Positions 37,117 to 46,202 of a DNA stretch of 64,000 nt are shown here, one piece after another; the stretch's first letter is position 1, and every line of letters begins with the position of its first letter. Position numbers and translations under genes: made by a program. The stretch is from Nioella halotolerans (GTDB lineage Bacteria > Pseudomonadota > Alphaproteobacteria > Rhodobacterales > Rhodobacteraceae), in the NCBI GenBank assembly GCA_003428585.1, contig QVQC01000046.1, positions 50,512-114,511 of the forward strand, in the 5' to 3' direction. The notes beneath the pieces were generated by a model. It saw only the letters and a program-made list of their open reading frames with translations, was not told where the DNA came from and searched no databases.

Positions 37117-38124
37117 ATGACCCCGCCCCGATGGACCCTCGCGCTGGAAAACGGCGAATTGGCATGGCCCTCGGCGGGCCGCGGGCTGGTTTTGCGCGCG
37201 CATGCGGAGGCCGATTTCGCCGCGCTCGGGCCGGAGAGGCTGGTCGCGGTGCAGGGCTTTGCGCCGGCGCATGAGCGTCTGGTGGCGCGGGGCCTGACCG
37301 TGCAGATGGCCCCGGACGATGACTATGCCGCAGCGCTCGTGCAGATCGTGAAAAGCAAGGCCGAAACCCTGTCGCTGGTGGCCGAGGCGCTGGCCCATGT
37401 GCCGCCCGGCGGCCTCGTCGCCGTGGACGGGCAGAAGGACGAGGGGATCGAATCGATCCTCAAGGCGGTAAGAAGACACTTGCCCGTCGACGGCGTGCTA
37501 TCGAAATCGCATGGCAAGCTGTTCTGGCTGACCCGCCCCGACACCCTGCCCGAGGCGGTGATGGGCTGGCTTGCCACGCCAGAACCGAATGCCGACGGCT
37601 TCATCACCTCGGCCGGCATGTTTTCGCCCGATGGCGCGGATCAGGGGTCGGAGCTTCTGGTGGCGCTGGTGCCGCAACTGACGGGCCGTGTTGCCGATCT
37701 TGGCGCCGGGTGGGGCTACATGTCGGCCGTGCTGCTGGACGAACAGGACAGCATCGCCACGCTCGACCTTGTGGAGGCCGACTGGGCCACGCTCGAAGCG
37801 GCGCGCGTCAATGTCAACGACCCGCGCGCCGCATTCCACTGGGCCGACGCCGAGAGCTTCGCCCCCGAGGCGCCCTATGACGCGATCATTTCCAACCCGC
37901 CGTTCCACGCGGGGCGCGCGGCGGATCCGACCCTCGGGCAGGGCTTCATCGCGGCCGCGGCGCGGATGCTGAAACGCTCGGGCCAGTTCTTCATGGTCGC
38001 CAACCGGCATTTACCTTATGAGGCGACGCTGAAGGCGCATTTCGGGACCGGCACCCTGCTGGCCGAGATCGCGGGCTACAAACTCTATCAGGCGGGCAAG
38101 CCCAAGGGGGCACCGCGAGGCTGA
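37117..38124 (+). CDS. RsmC-like class I SAM-dependent methyltransferase
   Basis: 335 residues in two halves. A degenerate methyltransferase-like N-domain (~1-160, with QKDEGIESILKAV) is followed by a catalytic C-domain with the SAM motif VADLGAGWGYMSA (~192-204) and the NPPFH motif (~260). The architecture matches RsmC/RlmG, which methylate guanine N2 in rRNA. The precise rRNA site is not deducible. It starts 28 nt after clpS. Confidence 0.88.
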   Translation: MTPPRWTLALENGELAWPSAGRGLVLRAHAEADFAALGPERLVAVQGFAPAHERLVARGLTVQMAPDDDYAAALVQIVKSKAETLSLVAEALAHVPPGGLVAVDGQKDEGIESILKAVRRHLPVDGVLSKSHGKLFWLTRPDTLPEAVMGWLATPEPNADGFITSAGMFSPDGADQGSELLVALVPQLTGRVADLGAGWGYMSAVLLDEQDSIATLDLVEADWATLEAARVNVNDPRAAFHWADAESFAPEAPYDAIISNPPFHAGRAADPTLGQGFIAAAARMLKRSGQFFMVANRHLPYEATLKAHFGTGTLLAEIAGYKLYQAGKPKGAPRG

Positions 38125-38144
38125 CCGGCGCGAGAGGACACACC

Positions 38145-38954
38145 ATGTCGCTAAGCATTCAGGGCAAGACCGCCATCATCACCGGCGCGGCAAACGGCGT
38201 CGGTCTGGCCATCGCGCGGCATTTCCTCGAACGCGGGGCCAACGTGATGATGGCCGACCGCGACGAGGCGCGGCTGGCCGACGAGGTCGGACAGGCCGAG
38301 GACGAGAAGGGGCAGGCCCGCTATTTCGCCGGCGACCTGCGCGAAAAGCTGACGGTCGCCAACCTGTTGTCAGCCACGATCGACGCCTTTGACCGGGTAG
38401 ATATCCTCGTCAACGCCTCGCGGCAGGTGCTGGAGTCAGACCCGCTGGATCCCTCCGACAGGACGGTCGAGGTTCTGATGGAACAGAACATGTATGCCGC
38501 CTTGCGGCTCAGCCAGACCGTCGCCAACCAGATGATCGCGCAGGCCAAGGAGGATGGCGTCGAGGATCGGCCCATCGGCGCGATCGTGAACCTGTCATCC
38601 ATCGCGGCACGCGTGACGCATCCCGATCTTCTTGCCTATTCGATCAGTTCGGCCGCCCTCGACCAGTCCACGCGCAGCCTTGCCGTGGCGCTTGCGCCGC
38701 ACCGCATCCGGGTGAACGGGGTAGCGTTCGGCTCTCTGATGTCGAACAGCCTTAAGGAAACGCTGAAAGACAACCGCGGCCTGCGCGAAGAGATCAAGCA
38801 TTGCACGCCAATGGGCCGCATCGCCGCCTCGCGCGAGGTGACGGGCGCGGTGCAATTCCTGTGTTCGGACGGCGCGGCCTTCGTGACGGGCGAGGTCATC
38901 ACGGTGGACGGGGGGCGCACGCTTCTGGACGGGGTGGCGACCGCCGCGCACTAA
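38145..38954 (+). CDS. SDR-family protein with Ser in place of the catalytic Lys
   Basis: 269 residues, classical SDR fold. The cofactor motif TGAANGVG (residues 13-20) is present, and a catalytic Ser lies in VNLSSIA (151/152). The active-site Tyr is at 165 in AYSISSAAL, where the YxxxK lysine is replaced by Ser169 (codon TCG read directly). NNAG is also altered to VNASR. The C-terminus FVTGEVITVDGGRTL is normal. With Lys lost, oxidoreductase activity is doubtful. It follows the RsmC-like gene by 20 nt and overlaps the convergent DUF4453 gene by 4 nt. Confidence 0.85.
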   Translation: MSLSIQGKTAIITGAANGVGLAIARHFLERGANVMMADRDEARLADEVGQAEDEKGQARYFAGDLREKLTVANLLSATIDAFDRVDILVNASRQVLESDPLDPSDRTVEVLMEQNMYAALRLSQTVANQMIAQAKEDGVEDRPIGAIVNLSSIAARVTHPDLLAYSISSAALDQSTRSLAVALAPHRIRVNGVAFGSLMSNSLKETLKDNRGLREEIKHCTPMGRIAASREVTGAVQFLCSDGAAFVTGEVITVDGGRTLLDGVATAAH

Positions 38955-39529
38955 CCGGCGTAATCCTCGCAATCCGGTTCGCCGTTGCGCATGTCAAGCC
39001 AGCCCGAGGCGCTTGGTGGGCCTTTCCAGCCCGTGGCGTAGGCGGTCACGAAATCCCAGCCCGCCTCTGGCATGTATTCGAACAGGATACTGCTGCCCCG
39101 CCGGATCGTGCCCATGACCGGGCCGTGCGTCGCGCCCGGCGCGGTGTAAAGCGGCAGATCAGGGCCGAGATAGCCGATACAGCCATAGGCCCCGTCGACC
39201 GGGACCGGCAGCACCGCGAACCGGCGCAGATCCTCCAGCTCGGACATGGTTTGCAACCTACGGACGCCCGTATCCATGTCGCAGCCAAGCCAGTCCTCCA
39301 GTTCCCGGATCTGCGCAACCGCCTGCGAATCGCGGTCCGACAGGGCAATATCCGTGCCGGTGCAGTCGGAATTGTCGAACACCGATTGCCCGAGCGCAGA
39401 CGAAAAACAGTAGCCGGCCCGGTCGAAGATCAGGTTGCGAATGAACCATGGACGTTCGCAGTACGGATCATTGGCCAGCGCGGGCGATGCGGACAGAAAC
39501 AACAAGAGGGTGGCGATCAGTCGGGGCAT
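38951..39529 (-). CDS. Secreted DUF4453/YARHG-like protein
   Basis: 192 residues. Signal peptide MPRLIATLLLFLSASPALA is followed by NDPYCERPWFIRNLIFDRAGYCF, the Cys-containing signature of DUF4453 proteins of Rhodobacterales, in which a YARHG-like segment precedes an SH3-like domain (~115-165, with YTAPGATHGPVMGTIRRG). Six or more Cys suggest disulfides in the periplasm. Function unknown. An in-frame start 20 codons upstream would precede the signal peptide and is rejected. Confidence 0.7.
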   Translation of the reverse strand: MPRLIATLLLFLSASPALANDPYCERPWFIRNLIFDRAGYCFSSALGQSVFDNSDCTGTDIALSDRDSQAVAQIRELEDWLGCDMDTGVRRLQTMSELEDLRRFAVLPVPVDGAYGCIGYLGPDLPLYTAPGATHGPVMGTIRRGSSILFEYMPEAGWDFVTAYATGWKGPPSASGWLDMRNGEPDCEDYAG

Positions 39530-39612
39530 GGTCGGTGTCCGGGATTCTCGGTCTCGTGTCAGCTTAGACGCTTTTGCGCGGCTCCGCAAAAGACACCCGC
39601 ACCTCGGCCATG

Positions 39613-39644
39613 AAAAACCCCGGCCGTGCCTTGCACGACCGGGG
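39613..39644 (-). terminator. Rho-independent terminator after trcR
   Basis: Stem CCCCGG (39618-39623) with CCGGGG (39639-39644), continued by CGTGC (39625-39629) with GCACG (39633-39637). The minus-strand read continues into TTTTTCA. It lies 26 nt downstream of the trcR stop. Confidence 0.88.
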
Positions 39645-39669
39645 CAGTCAAACCGTCATCGGCCCGGGG

Positions 39670-40425
39670 TCAGCGCCGGTTCTCCTCCTCGTCCGCCTCG
39701 TCATCCTCCTCGGGCAGGTTGAAGAAGCTGTCGGCGTCGCTCACATCGGCCTGTTTCTCATCCTCGTCGGGCTCGGAGAGCGAGAACGTCTCCAGCCCCG
39801 AAATCGCGGTCGGCATGCGCGGTTCCGACTCCATGCCGAGGCTCTGCTCGGTCGAGACCAGCTTGCGACGTTCATCATCGCTCATCGAGCCGCCTTCGCT
39901 CGACGCCTTAGAGGCGGCTTTCTGCACGGCGGCGTCAAGTTCCGACTGCTTGCACAGGCCAAGCGCGACGGGATCGATGGGCTGCATGTTGGAAATGTTC
40001 CAATGGGTGCGCTCACGGATCGACTGGATCGTCGGCTTGGTGGTGCCGACCAGCTTTGCAATCTGGCTGTCGGCCAGTTCCGGGTGGAATTTCACCAGCC
40101 AGAGGATCGCATTGGGCCGGTCCTGCCGCTTGGACAGCGGCGTGTAACGCGGGCCGCGGCGCTTTTCCTCGCCGGTGGCGGCGGGGTTGAATTTCAGCTT
40201 CAGCTTGTGGGCCGGGTCGTTCTCGGCGGTCTCGATTTCTTCGGGCGTCAATTGGTTGTTGGCCACGGGGTCGAACCCCTTGACGCCGGCGGCGACGTCG
40301 CCATCGGCGATGCCCTGCACCTCCAACTCGTGCAGGCCGCAGAAATCCCCGATCTGCTTGAAGCTGAGCGTGGTGTTGTCGACCAGCCAGACGGCGGTGG
40401 CTTTGGCCATGATGGGTTTGTTCAT
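39670..40425 (-). CDS. trcR: DUF1013 protein, TrcR-type cell-cycle transcriptional regulator
   Basis: 251 residues starting MNKPIMAKATAVWLVDNTTL, with GGAG 8 nt upstream. DUF1013 is an alphaproteobacterial family now annotated as the cell cycle transcriptional regulator TrcR. Visible features are an HTH-like segment ADSQIAKLVGTTKPTIQSIR (~118-137) and a Ser/Asp/Glu-rich acidic tail (from ~205, ending EEDDEADEEENRR). The Lys/Arg-rich middle may contact DNA. A strong terminator follows. Confidence 0.88.
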   Translation of the reverse strand: MNKPIMAKATAVWLVDNTTLSFKQIGDFCGLHELEVQGIADGDVAAGVKGFDPVANNQLTPEEIETAENDPAHKLKLKFNPAATGEEKRRGPRYTPLSKRQDRPNAILWLVKFHPELADSQIAKLVGTTKPTIQSIRERTHWNISNMQPIDPVALGLCKQSELDAAVQKAASKASSEGGSMSDDERRKLVSTEQSLGMESEPRMPTAISGLETFSLSEPDEDEKQADVSDADSFFNLPEEDDEADEEENRR

Positions 40426-41073
40426 CTTGCAGGCTCCTTCGAAAAAGCACGTCTCCCTCGGCGCCGGAAATCGGCTCGCGGGGTCGGGCCCTCGCGCATC
40501 CTCATTTTGGGGAGGTTCGACCTTCATATAAAGGGAATGGGCGGCGAGGGGAAGGGCAAAAGATCGCCCGCCGGGCCCGTCGCGGGGGCGCCGGGCGTTG
40601 GGGGGTGCCTGCCCTGCGCGGGGCGGGCTGCGAGTTGACGACAGGGGGAAGCCGGTCTTGGCGAGGTCCGCGTCCACCAGACAGGCGTAGGCCGCACGGC
40701 GTATGACCGCTCCCAGTCCCGGAGCGGACATGGTGCGCAAGCCGCGGGATGGCGATCTGCCGCCTGAACGGCGCGCCTTATCCAGCCAAATCCGTAGAAC
40801 CTCTAATCGGCGCGCTGGCCTCACGAAATCGCCAGCCCGTCCAGGCGGTCTGGGGATCGCGCGGCGCCTTCGGCGCTATTCGCGCGGGCCATTGGCCAAT
40901 GACGGCTCTCCGCAAGGATGCGTGGCACGTCGCCTGAATGTCCGTTGGCGGGGAACGTCCCGGACTTTGCACCGCTTCATGCGCAGCGCGGACCTTGGCG
41001 CCTGACAGACGAACGTCCACTCCCCGCCCATCGTGTCGCCCTGCACGCCGGCACGCCTCCGAAAGGCGCCCCC
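40426..41073. other. 648-nt spacer with several hairpins and no supported gene
   Basis: No ORF here has a recognisable family or convincing RBS. Structure is dense: CCGCTCC/GGAGCGG (40707-40713 with 40721-40727), GCGCC/GGCGC around 40862-40874, a perfect 12-bp palindrome CATTGGCCAATG (40890-40901), and CGCCT/AGGCG near the recR end. TTTATAT (minus strand, around 40528) may be the trcR -10. An unannotated RNA or degraded gene cannot be excluded. Confidence 0.4.
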
Positions 41074-41673
41074 TCAGAACGCCTTGCGCGCGCGGAGTGC
41101 CGCCGAGATCGTGCCGTCGTCGAGATAGTCGAGCTCCCCCCCCACCGGCACGCCTTGCGCCAGCGACGAGACGCTGACGCCGGTGCCCTCCAGCTCGCCC
41201 GCGATGTAATGGGCGGTGGTCTGGCCGTCGACGGTGGCGTTCAGCGCAAGGATCACCTCGGTCACGGCATCCTCGCGGATGCGGGTCAGCAGCTTGGGGA
41301 TGTGCAGATCCTCGGGCCCGATATCGTCGAGCGCCGAGAGCGTGCCGCCCAGCACGTGGTAGCGCCCGGAAAAGGCATGGCCGCGCTCCATCGCCCAGAG
41401 GTCGGCGACGTCTTCCACCACGCAGATCTGGCCATTGGCGCGCCCCGGGTCGATGCAGATCGGGCAGACCTGCGCGGTGCCAATATTGCCGCAACTCACG
41501 CATTGCTGCGCGGTGGCGGCGACATGGGTCATCGCCTCGGCCAAGGGCTGCATCAGGAGCGCGCGCTTCTTGATCAGGTGCAGCACCGCGCGCCGGGCCG
41601 AGCGGGGTCCAAGCCCCGGCAGCCGGGCCATGATGTCGATCAGGGCCTCTATATCCTCTGTGCCGCGGGTCAT
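41074..41673 (-). CDS. recR: Recombination protein RecR
   Basis: 199 residues. Helix-hairpin-helix [17 protein letters not shown] (~14-30), C4 zinc finger [16 protein letters not shown] (~57-72), Toprim domain ([16 protein letters not shown] and [11 protein letters not shown]), and the C-terminal [18 protein letters not shown] region. It works with RecFO in gap repair. It is 12 nt from ybaB, the usual dnaX-ybaB-recR order. Confidence 0.96.
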   Translation of the reverse strand: MTRGTEDIEALIDIMARLPGLGPRSARRAVLHLIKKRALLMQPLAEAMTHVAATAQQCVSCGNIGTAQVCPICIDPGRANGQICVVEDVADLWAMERGHAFSGRYHVLGGTLSALDDIGPEDLHIPKLLTRIREDAVTEVILALNATVDGQTTAHYIAGELEGTGVSVSSLAQGVPVGGELDYLDDGTISAALRARKAF

Positions 41674-41685
41674 GGCGCGCCGCCC

Positions 41686-42030
41686 TCAGAAGGGCAACTT
41701 CATCCCTTCGGGAAGGTTCAGCCCCTCGGTGATCCTGGCCATTTCCTGCTGGCTGCGTTCGGAGGCCTTGGCCTGCGCGTCCTTGATCGCGGCGAGGATC
41801 AGATCCTCGACCACCTCTTTCTCGTTCGGGTCGAAGATGGAGGCGTCGATGTCGAGCCCCGTCAGGTCACCCTTGCAGGTCGCGGTGGCACGCACGAGGC
41901 CCGCACCGGATTCGCCCTCCACCGTGATGTTGGCAAGCTCCTCCTGCATCTCGGCCATCTTGCCCTGCATTTCCTGCGCCTGTTTCATGATCTTGGCCAT
42001 GTCGCCAAGCTGGCCCAGTCCTTTCATCAT
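41686..42030 (-). CDS. YbaB/EbfC nucleoid-associated protein
   Basis: 114 residues. The start MMKGLGQLGDMAKIMKQAQ, an alpha-helical first third, and the conserved block VRATATCKGDLTGLDID match YbaB/EbfC DNA-binding dimers. It sits between dnaX and recR, a conserved order in most bacteria. An alternative start at the second Met is possible. Confidence 0.94.
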   Translation of the reverse strand: MMKGLGQLGDMAKIMKQAQEMQGKMAEMQEELANITVEGESGAGLVRATATCKGDLTGLDIDASIFDPNEKEVVEDLILAAIKDAQAKASERSQQEMARITEGLNLPEGMKLPF

Positions 42031-42102
42031 CGTCGTCCCTCCTTCGGGGTATGTGTCGTTGCCCCTAGATACGCGCGCTGCGGGGGGCGGGCAAGGTGGT
42101 GG

Positions 42103-43860
42103 TCAATCGTCCTCGAACGGGTCCCATTCGTCCTCCACCTCGGGCAGGGCATCGGCCTCGGCCTCGGCGGCGATCTCCTCCGCCGTGCGGATCTGGGTCA
42201 CCTTGGCCTTGGGGAAGCGCGCTAGGACCGCCTGCATCATCGGGTGGTCCAGCGCCTCATCCTCCAGCGCACGGGCCCTCGCGGTTTCCGCCTCCTCGAT
42301 GGTGTCGCCGCCGCCCTCGCCCGCCACCGAGACCGTCCAGCGCACACCGGTCCAGGTCTTCAGGCTTTGGGCAAGCCGCGGGGCAAGGTCGCGCGGGGCG
42401 CGGTCGGTGGGCTGAAAGGTGATACGGCCCGGGCTGTAGGAGACGAGGCGCAGGCAGGTCTTGACCTCCACCAGCAGCTTGATGTCGCGGTTCGCTTCGA
42501 TGAGCGCCACGACGCTGTCAAAGGTCGGGTAATGCGCCAGCGCGGTGTCCGGCGCCTCGGCCAGCGCCGTCGCCGTCGTGCCGTGTGCGCCGCCGCGCGG
42601 GGCGGATGCCTGCGGGGCCTGGCCGCCGGTTTCTGGTGCCGGGGCCGCCCCCCCGCCGGGCGGACCGGACGGCCCCGCGGGGGCCGGCGGCGGCGTGGCA
42701 TCCTTCAGCCTGCGCACGAGGTCCTCGGGCGGGGGCAACTCGGCGACATGGGTCAGGCGGATCAGCGCCATCTCGGCGGCCATCATCGCGTTGGGGGCAA
42801 GGGCCACCTCCTCCAGCGCTTTCAGCAGCATCTGCCAAGTCCGCGCCAGAACCCGCATCGACAGCCTTTCGGCGAGGCTCCGCCCGCGGGCGCGCTCCTC
42901 GGGGCCGATGGTGGGGTCCTCGGCGGCCTCTGGCGTGATGTTGATGACCGAGAGCCAGTGCGTGAGTTCCGCAAGGTCGCGCAGCACCGCCATCGGGTCG
43001 GCCCCGTCGGCATATTGCCCGCCCAGTTCCGCAAGCGCGCCGGCGGCGTCACCGGACATGACTTTCTCGAACAGGTCCATGATGCGGCCGTGATCGGCCA
43101 GCCCGAGCATGGCGCGCACCTGGTCTGCGGTGGTCTCGCCGCCGCCGTGGGACATCGCCTGGTCCATCAGGCTCATCGCGTCGCGGACCGACCCCTCGGC
43201 GGCGCGGGTGATGAGGGCGAGCGCGTCCTCGTTGATCTCGGCGCCTTCCTTGGCGGCGATGGCTTGCAGATGGGCAATCATCACCTCGGGTTCGATCCGG
43301 CGCAGGTCGAACCGCTGACAGCGCGACAGGACGGTGACCGGCACCTTGCGGATCTCGGTGGTGGCGAAGATGAACTTCACATGCGCGGGCGGTTCTTCCA
43401 GCGTCTTCAACAGCGCGTTGAAGGCGCTGTTCGACAGCATGTGAACCTCGTCGATGATATAGACCTTGTAGCGTGCCGAGGCCGCCCGGTAATGCACGCT
43501 TTCGATGATCTCGCGGATGTCGCCCACGCCGGTATGGGAGGCGGCATCCATCTCGATCACGTCGACATGGCGCCCCTCGGCGATGGCGTGGCAATGCTCG
43601 CAGGTTCCACAGGGGTCGGTGGTCGGCCCGCCGGTGCCGTCGGCCCCGATGCAGTTAAGGCCCTTGGATATGATCCGCGCGGTGGTGGTCTTGCCCGTGC
43701 CGCGGATACCGGTGAGGATGAAGGCCTGCGCGATGCGGTCGGCGGCAAAGGCGTTCTTTAGGGTCCGTACCATCGCCCCCTGCCCGATCAGGTCGGCAAA
43801 GCTGGCAGGCCGGTATTTGCGGGCGAGAACCTGGTAGGCGGTGTCTTGCGTGTCGGACAT
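42103..43860 (-). CDS. dnaX: DNA polymerase III subunit gamma/tau
   Basis: 585 residues starting MSDTQDTAYQVLARKYRP. Walker A GIRGTGKTTTARI (~46-58), a zinc-binding C/CGTCEHC cluster (~65-85), Walker B DEVHMLS and sensor 1 ATTEIRK define the clamp-loader ATPase. Residues ~375-435 are a Pro/Gly/Ala-rich linker and the tail (~440-585) is the tau-type polymerase-binding region. An in-frame start 41 codons upstream is rejected since it lengthens the family N-terminus with non-conserved sequence. Confidence 0.95.
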   Translation of the reverse strand: MSDTQDTAYQVLARKYRPASFADLIGQGAMVRTLKNAFAADRIAQAFILTGIRGTGKTTTARIISKGLNCIGADGTGGPTTDPCGTCEHCHAIAEGRHVDVIEMDAASHTGVGDIREIIESVHYRAASARYKVYIIDEVHMLSNSAFNALLKTLEEPPAHVKFIFATTEIRKVPVTVLSRCQRFDLRRIEPEVMIAHLQAIAAKEGAEINEDALALITRAAEGSVRDAMSLMDQAMSHGGGETTADQVRAMLGLADHGRIMDLFEKVMSGDAAGALAELGGQYADGADPMAVLRDLAELTHWLSVINITPEAAEDPTIGPEERARGRSLAERLSMRVLARTWQMLLKALEEVALAPNAMMAAEMALIRLTHVAELPPPEDLVRRLKDATPPPAPAGPSGPPGGGAAPAPETGGQAPQASAPRGGAHGTTATALAEAPDTALAHYPTFDSVVALIEANRDIKLLVEVKTCLRLVSYSPGRITFQPTDRAPRDLAPRLAQSLKTWTGVRWTVSVAGEGGGDTIEEAETARARALEDEALDHPMMQAVLARFPKAKVTQIRTAEEIAAEAEADALPEVEDEWDPFEDD

Positions 43861-44256
43861 GGGGCCTCGTCCTTGGGTTGGTCCGCCGGCAAGGTAGAGC
43901 GTTTTGCGGGCCGGGGGAACAGGCGACCTGCCGTCGCGCGCGCGGCGATTGCGGGACGCCTCCGGCGGGAGTATTTTTGCCAAGAAGAAGGACAGTTGTG
44001 CGAGGGGATCGCGGGCGCGCGTTAAGGTTAACGGCGTTAAGGTTGATGGAGGGTGGAAGGGGGCGAGGTCCGGCGGATCGGGCCTGGCAGGCGGACAGGC
44101 GGGGCATGGTCATGGGGCGGTGCGGCACAGAACTGAGCGGGGGCATGGCCGCGCGCGCCGCAGGGGGCCGCGACCCCCCGCAGATGTGATCGGTTAGGCC
44201 TTGTCGCGCCGGGTGCGATCGTGACACTTCACCGGGTTTCTCGAGGGACCCCGCAC
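43861..44256. other. Divergent spacer between dnaX and the lipid synthase gene
   Basis: 396 nt with no gene. At 43959-43978 it holds a CTCC/GGAG mini-hairpin followed by TATTTTT, a sequence type I recognise as a common interspersed terminator-like motif in Rhodobacteraceae. It also holds two direct copies of GCGTTAAGGTT (44019-44029 and 44034-44044, 15-nt spacing), candidate regulator sites. Confidence 0.5.
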
Positions 44257-44871
44257 ATGCTCGACGCCCGACTTTTGCCCATTCAAAACAGGCTTATGGA
44301 CCCGCCGGCCCTGCTTCTGTCGCGGGCCGGGATCAGCGCCGACCAGATCACGCTGACGGGCTTTGTCCTCGGCGCGCTTGCCCTGCCCGCGCTGTGGATG
44401 GGCGCGACCGGCGTGGCGCTTGTGCTGATCCTGGCCAACCGGTTGGCCGATGGGCTCGATGGGGCGCTCGCACGGCGGCAGGGGCCGACCGACCGCGGCG
44501 CCTTCCTCGACATCGCGCTGGATTTCCTGTTCTACGCGCTGGTGCCGCTTGGCTTTGCCCTGATGGACCCGGCGCAAAATGCCCTGCCCGCCGCCATCCT
44601 GCTGACCAGTTTCGTTGGCACCGGGTCATCCTTTCTTGCGTTTTCGGTGATTGCCGAAAAGCAGGGGCTGCGCGCCGAGGATTACCCGACCAAGGGCATC
44701 GCCTATCTGGGTGGCCTGACGGAAGGGTTCGAAACCATCGTATTCTTCTGCGCCATCTGCCTGTGGCCGGGCGCCTTCCCGGTGCTGGCAGCGATCTTTG
44801 CAGGCGCCGCCTTCGTGACGACGCTCAGCCGCTGGGTCATGGGCTGGTGCCTGTTCCGGCCTCAGGGCTGA
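44257..44871 (+). CDS. CDP-alcohol phosphatidyltransferase family protein
   Basis: 204 residues. The CDP-OH-P signature reads DGLDGALARRQGPTDRGAFL then D (~residues 62-83), with the two-Asp metal site. About five or six membrane helices are predicted. The family makes phospholipids such as phosphatidylglycerol-phosphate or -serine from CDP-diacylglycerol; the head-group substrate is not determinable. The ATG at 44257 has GAGGGA 8 nt upstream; an in-frame GTG at 44221 is less likely. Overlaps the convergent MFS gene by 10 nt. Confidence 0.88.
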   Translation: MLDARLLPIQNRLMDPPALLLSRAGISADQITLTGFVLGALALPALWMGATGVALVLILANRLADGLDGALARRQGPTDRGAFLDIALDFLFYALVPLGFALMDPAQNALPAAILLTSFVGTGSSFLAFSVIAEKQGLRAEDYPTKGIAYLGGLTEGFETIVFFCAICLWPGAFPVLAAIFAGAAFVTTLSRWVMGWCLFRPQG

Positions 44872-46202
44872 ACGGGCCAAGACCGATGGTCATCGTCGAT
44901 GACGATCCTGTGGCTGTGGCGCCGCCCCCCACCATGGGCGCGCAGATGGGGATGATCCGCCGGCAGGTCGGGATGCTCATGCGCGATGAAAGGGGATTGC
45001 CCCGCAGGCCAGACCCTCCGTGCCAGCAACACGGCCGCCGCCGCCAGTGACGCAAGCAGCGCCAGCGTCGCCGGCAGCCCGAGCCACGGCCCGAGCCACC
45101 CTGCCAGCGGATAAGCGACCAGCCAGCAGGCGTGCGACAGCGCGAATTGCGCGGTGAAAAGCGCCGGGCGGTCCTCCGCATGCGCGGAGCGGCGCAGAAG
45201 CCGTCCCGCTGGCGTCATCACCGCAGAATTGCACAGGCCAAGCCCGGCCCAGACCGCCAGAAGCGCCGCCCAGCCTTGCCCGCCACCGCCGAGCAGCGCC
45301 GCGTAGCCAAGCCCGCCAAGCGCCAGCCCGGCGCCGCCCGCCAGCATGACCGTCCGGTCGGCAACCCGCTTGAGCACGCCCGGCAGCGCCAGCGCCGCGG
45401 CCATCGACCCGGCGCCGAACGCCGCCATGGCCAGCGCGACCCCGCCTTCACCGCCGCCAAAGCGCCCGCGCACCAGCACCACGGTATCGACCAGAACGAA
45501 GGCGACCACCGCGGCCACCGCCATGTTCAGCGCCAACAGGCCGCGAAGACGCGGGGTGGACAGGTAGATCGCCCCGCCGCGCAGCAGCCTTTGCCGGAAC
45601 GGCCTCTCCTTGCTGGGGGCAACGCGCGCGGGCACTGCGGCGCCGAGGATCAGCGCGGCCGACAGCAGGAAGCCCGCGACGGTGCCCACGAACAACAGGT
45701 TGTAGCTCATGACCAGAAGCAACAGACCAGCGATCGCCGGGCTGAGGAGGTTTTCAAGGTCATAGGCCAGCCGCGACAGCGACAGGGCGTTGGTATAGTC
45801 CGTCTCGTCGCGCAAGACGTCCGGGATTGTCGCCTGAAAGGCAGGGGTGAACGTGGCCGAGGCGAACTGCAACACGAAGATCAGCCCGTAGACCTGCCAG
45901 ACCGCGTCGACGAAGGGCAACGCAAGCGCCACCGCGGCGCGGGTCAGGTCGGCGCCGATCAGCACCACCTTGCGCGGCACTGCCACCAGCGCCGCCGCCA
46001 TCACCGGCGACAGGCCTACATAGGCCACCATCTTGATCGTCAGCGCCGTGCCCAGCACCGTTCCCGCCCGCGCGCCCGCCATGTCATAGGCCAGCAGCGC
46101 CAGGGCAATCGTCAAAAGCCCGGTGCCGAACAATGCGACGACTTGCGCGGCGAACAGGCGGAAGAATACGGGATGGCGCAAGGTGGACAGCATCGGGGGC
46201 AC
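44862..46202 (-). CDS. MFS transporter with His-rich C-terminal tail
   Basis: 446 residues, about 12 membrane helices, major facilitator superfamily, starting LSTLRHPVFFRLFAAQVVAL. The last ~40 residues form a soluble tail with eight His in 36 residues (HEH, HPH, HSH, DDDH groups). This type of tail often binds metal and may indicate metal sensing or efflux. No substrate can be assigned. Convergent and overlapping (10 nt) with the CDP-alcohol phosphatidyltransferase gene. Confidence 0.85.
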   Translation of the reverse strand: MPPMLSTLRHPVFFRLFAAQVVALFGTGLLTIALALLAYDMAGARAGTVLGTALTIKMVAYVGLSPVMAAALVAVPRKVVLIGADLTRAAVALALPFVDAVWQVYGLIFVLQFASATFTPAFQATIPDVLRDETDYTNALSLSRLAYDLENLLSPAIAGLLLLVMSYNLLFVGTVAGFLLSAALILGAAVPARVAPSKERPFRQRLLRGGAIYLSTPRLRGLLALNMAVAAVVAFVLVDTVVLVRGRFGGGEGGVALAMAAFGAGSMAAALALPGVLKRVADRTVMLAGGAGLALGGLGYAALLGGGGQGWAALLAVWAGLGLCNSAVMTPAGRLLRRSAHAEDRPALFTAQFALSHACWLVAYPLAGWLGPWLGLPATLALLASLAAAAVLLARRVWPAGQSPFIAHEHPDLPADHPHLRAHGGGRRHSHRIVIDDDHRSWPVQP

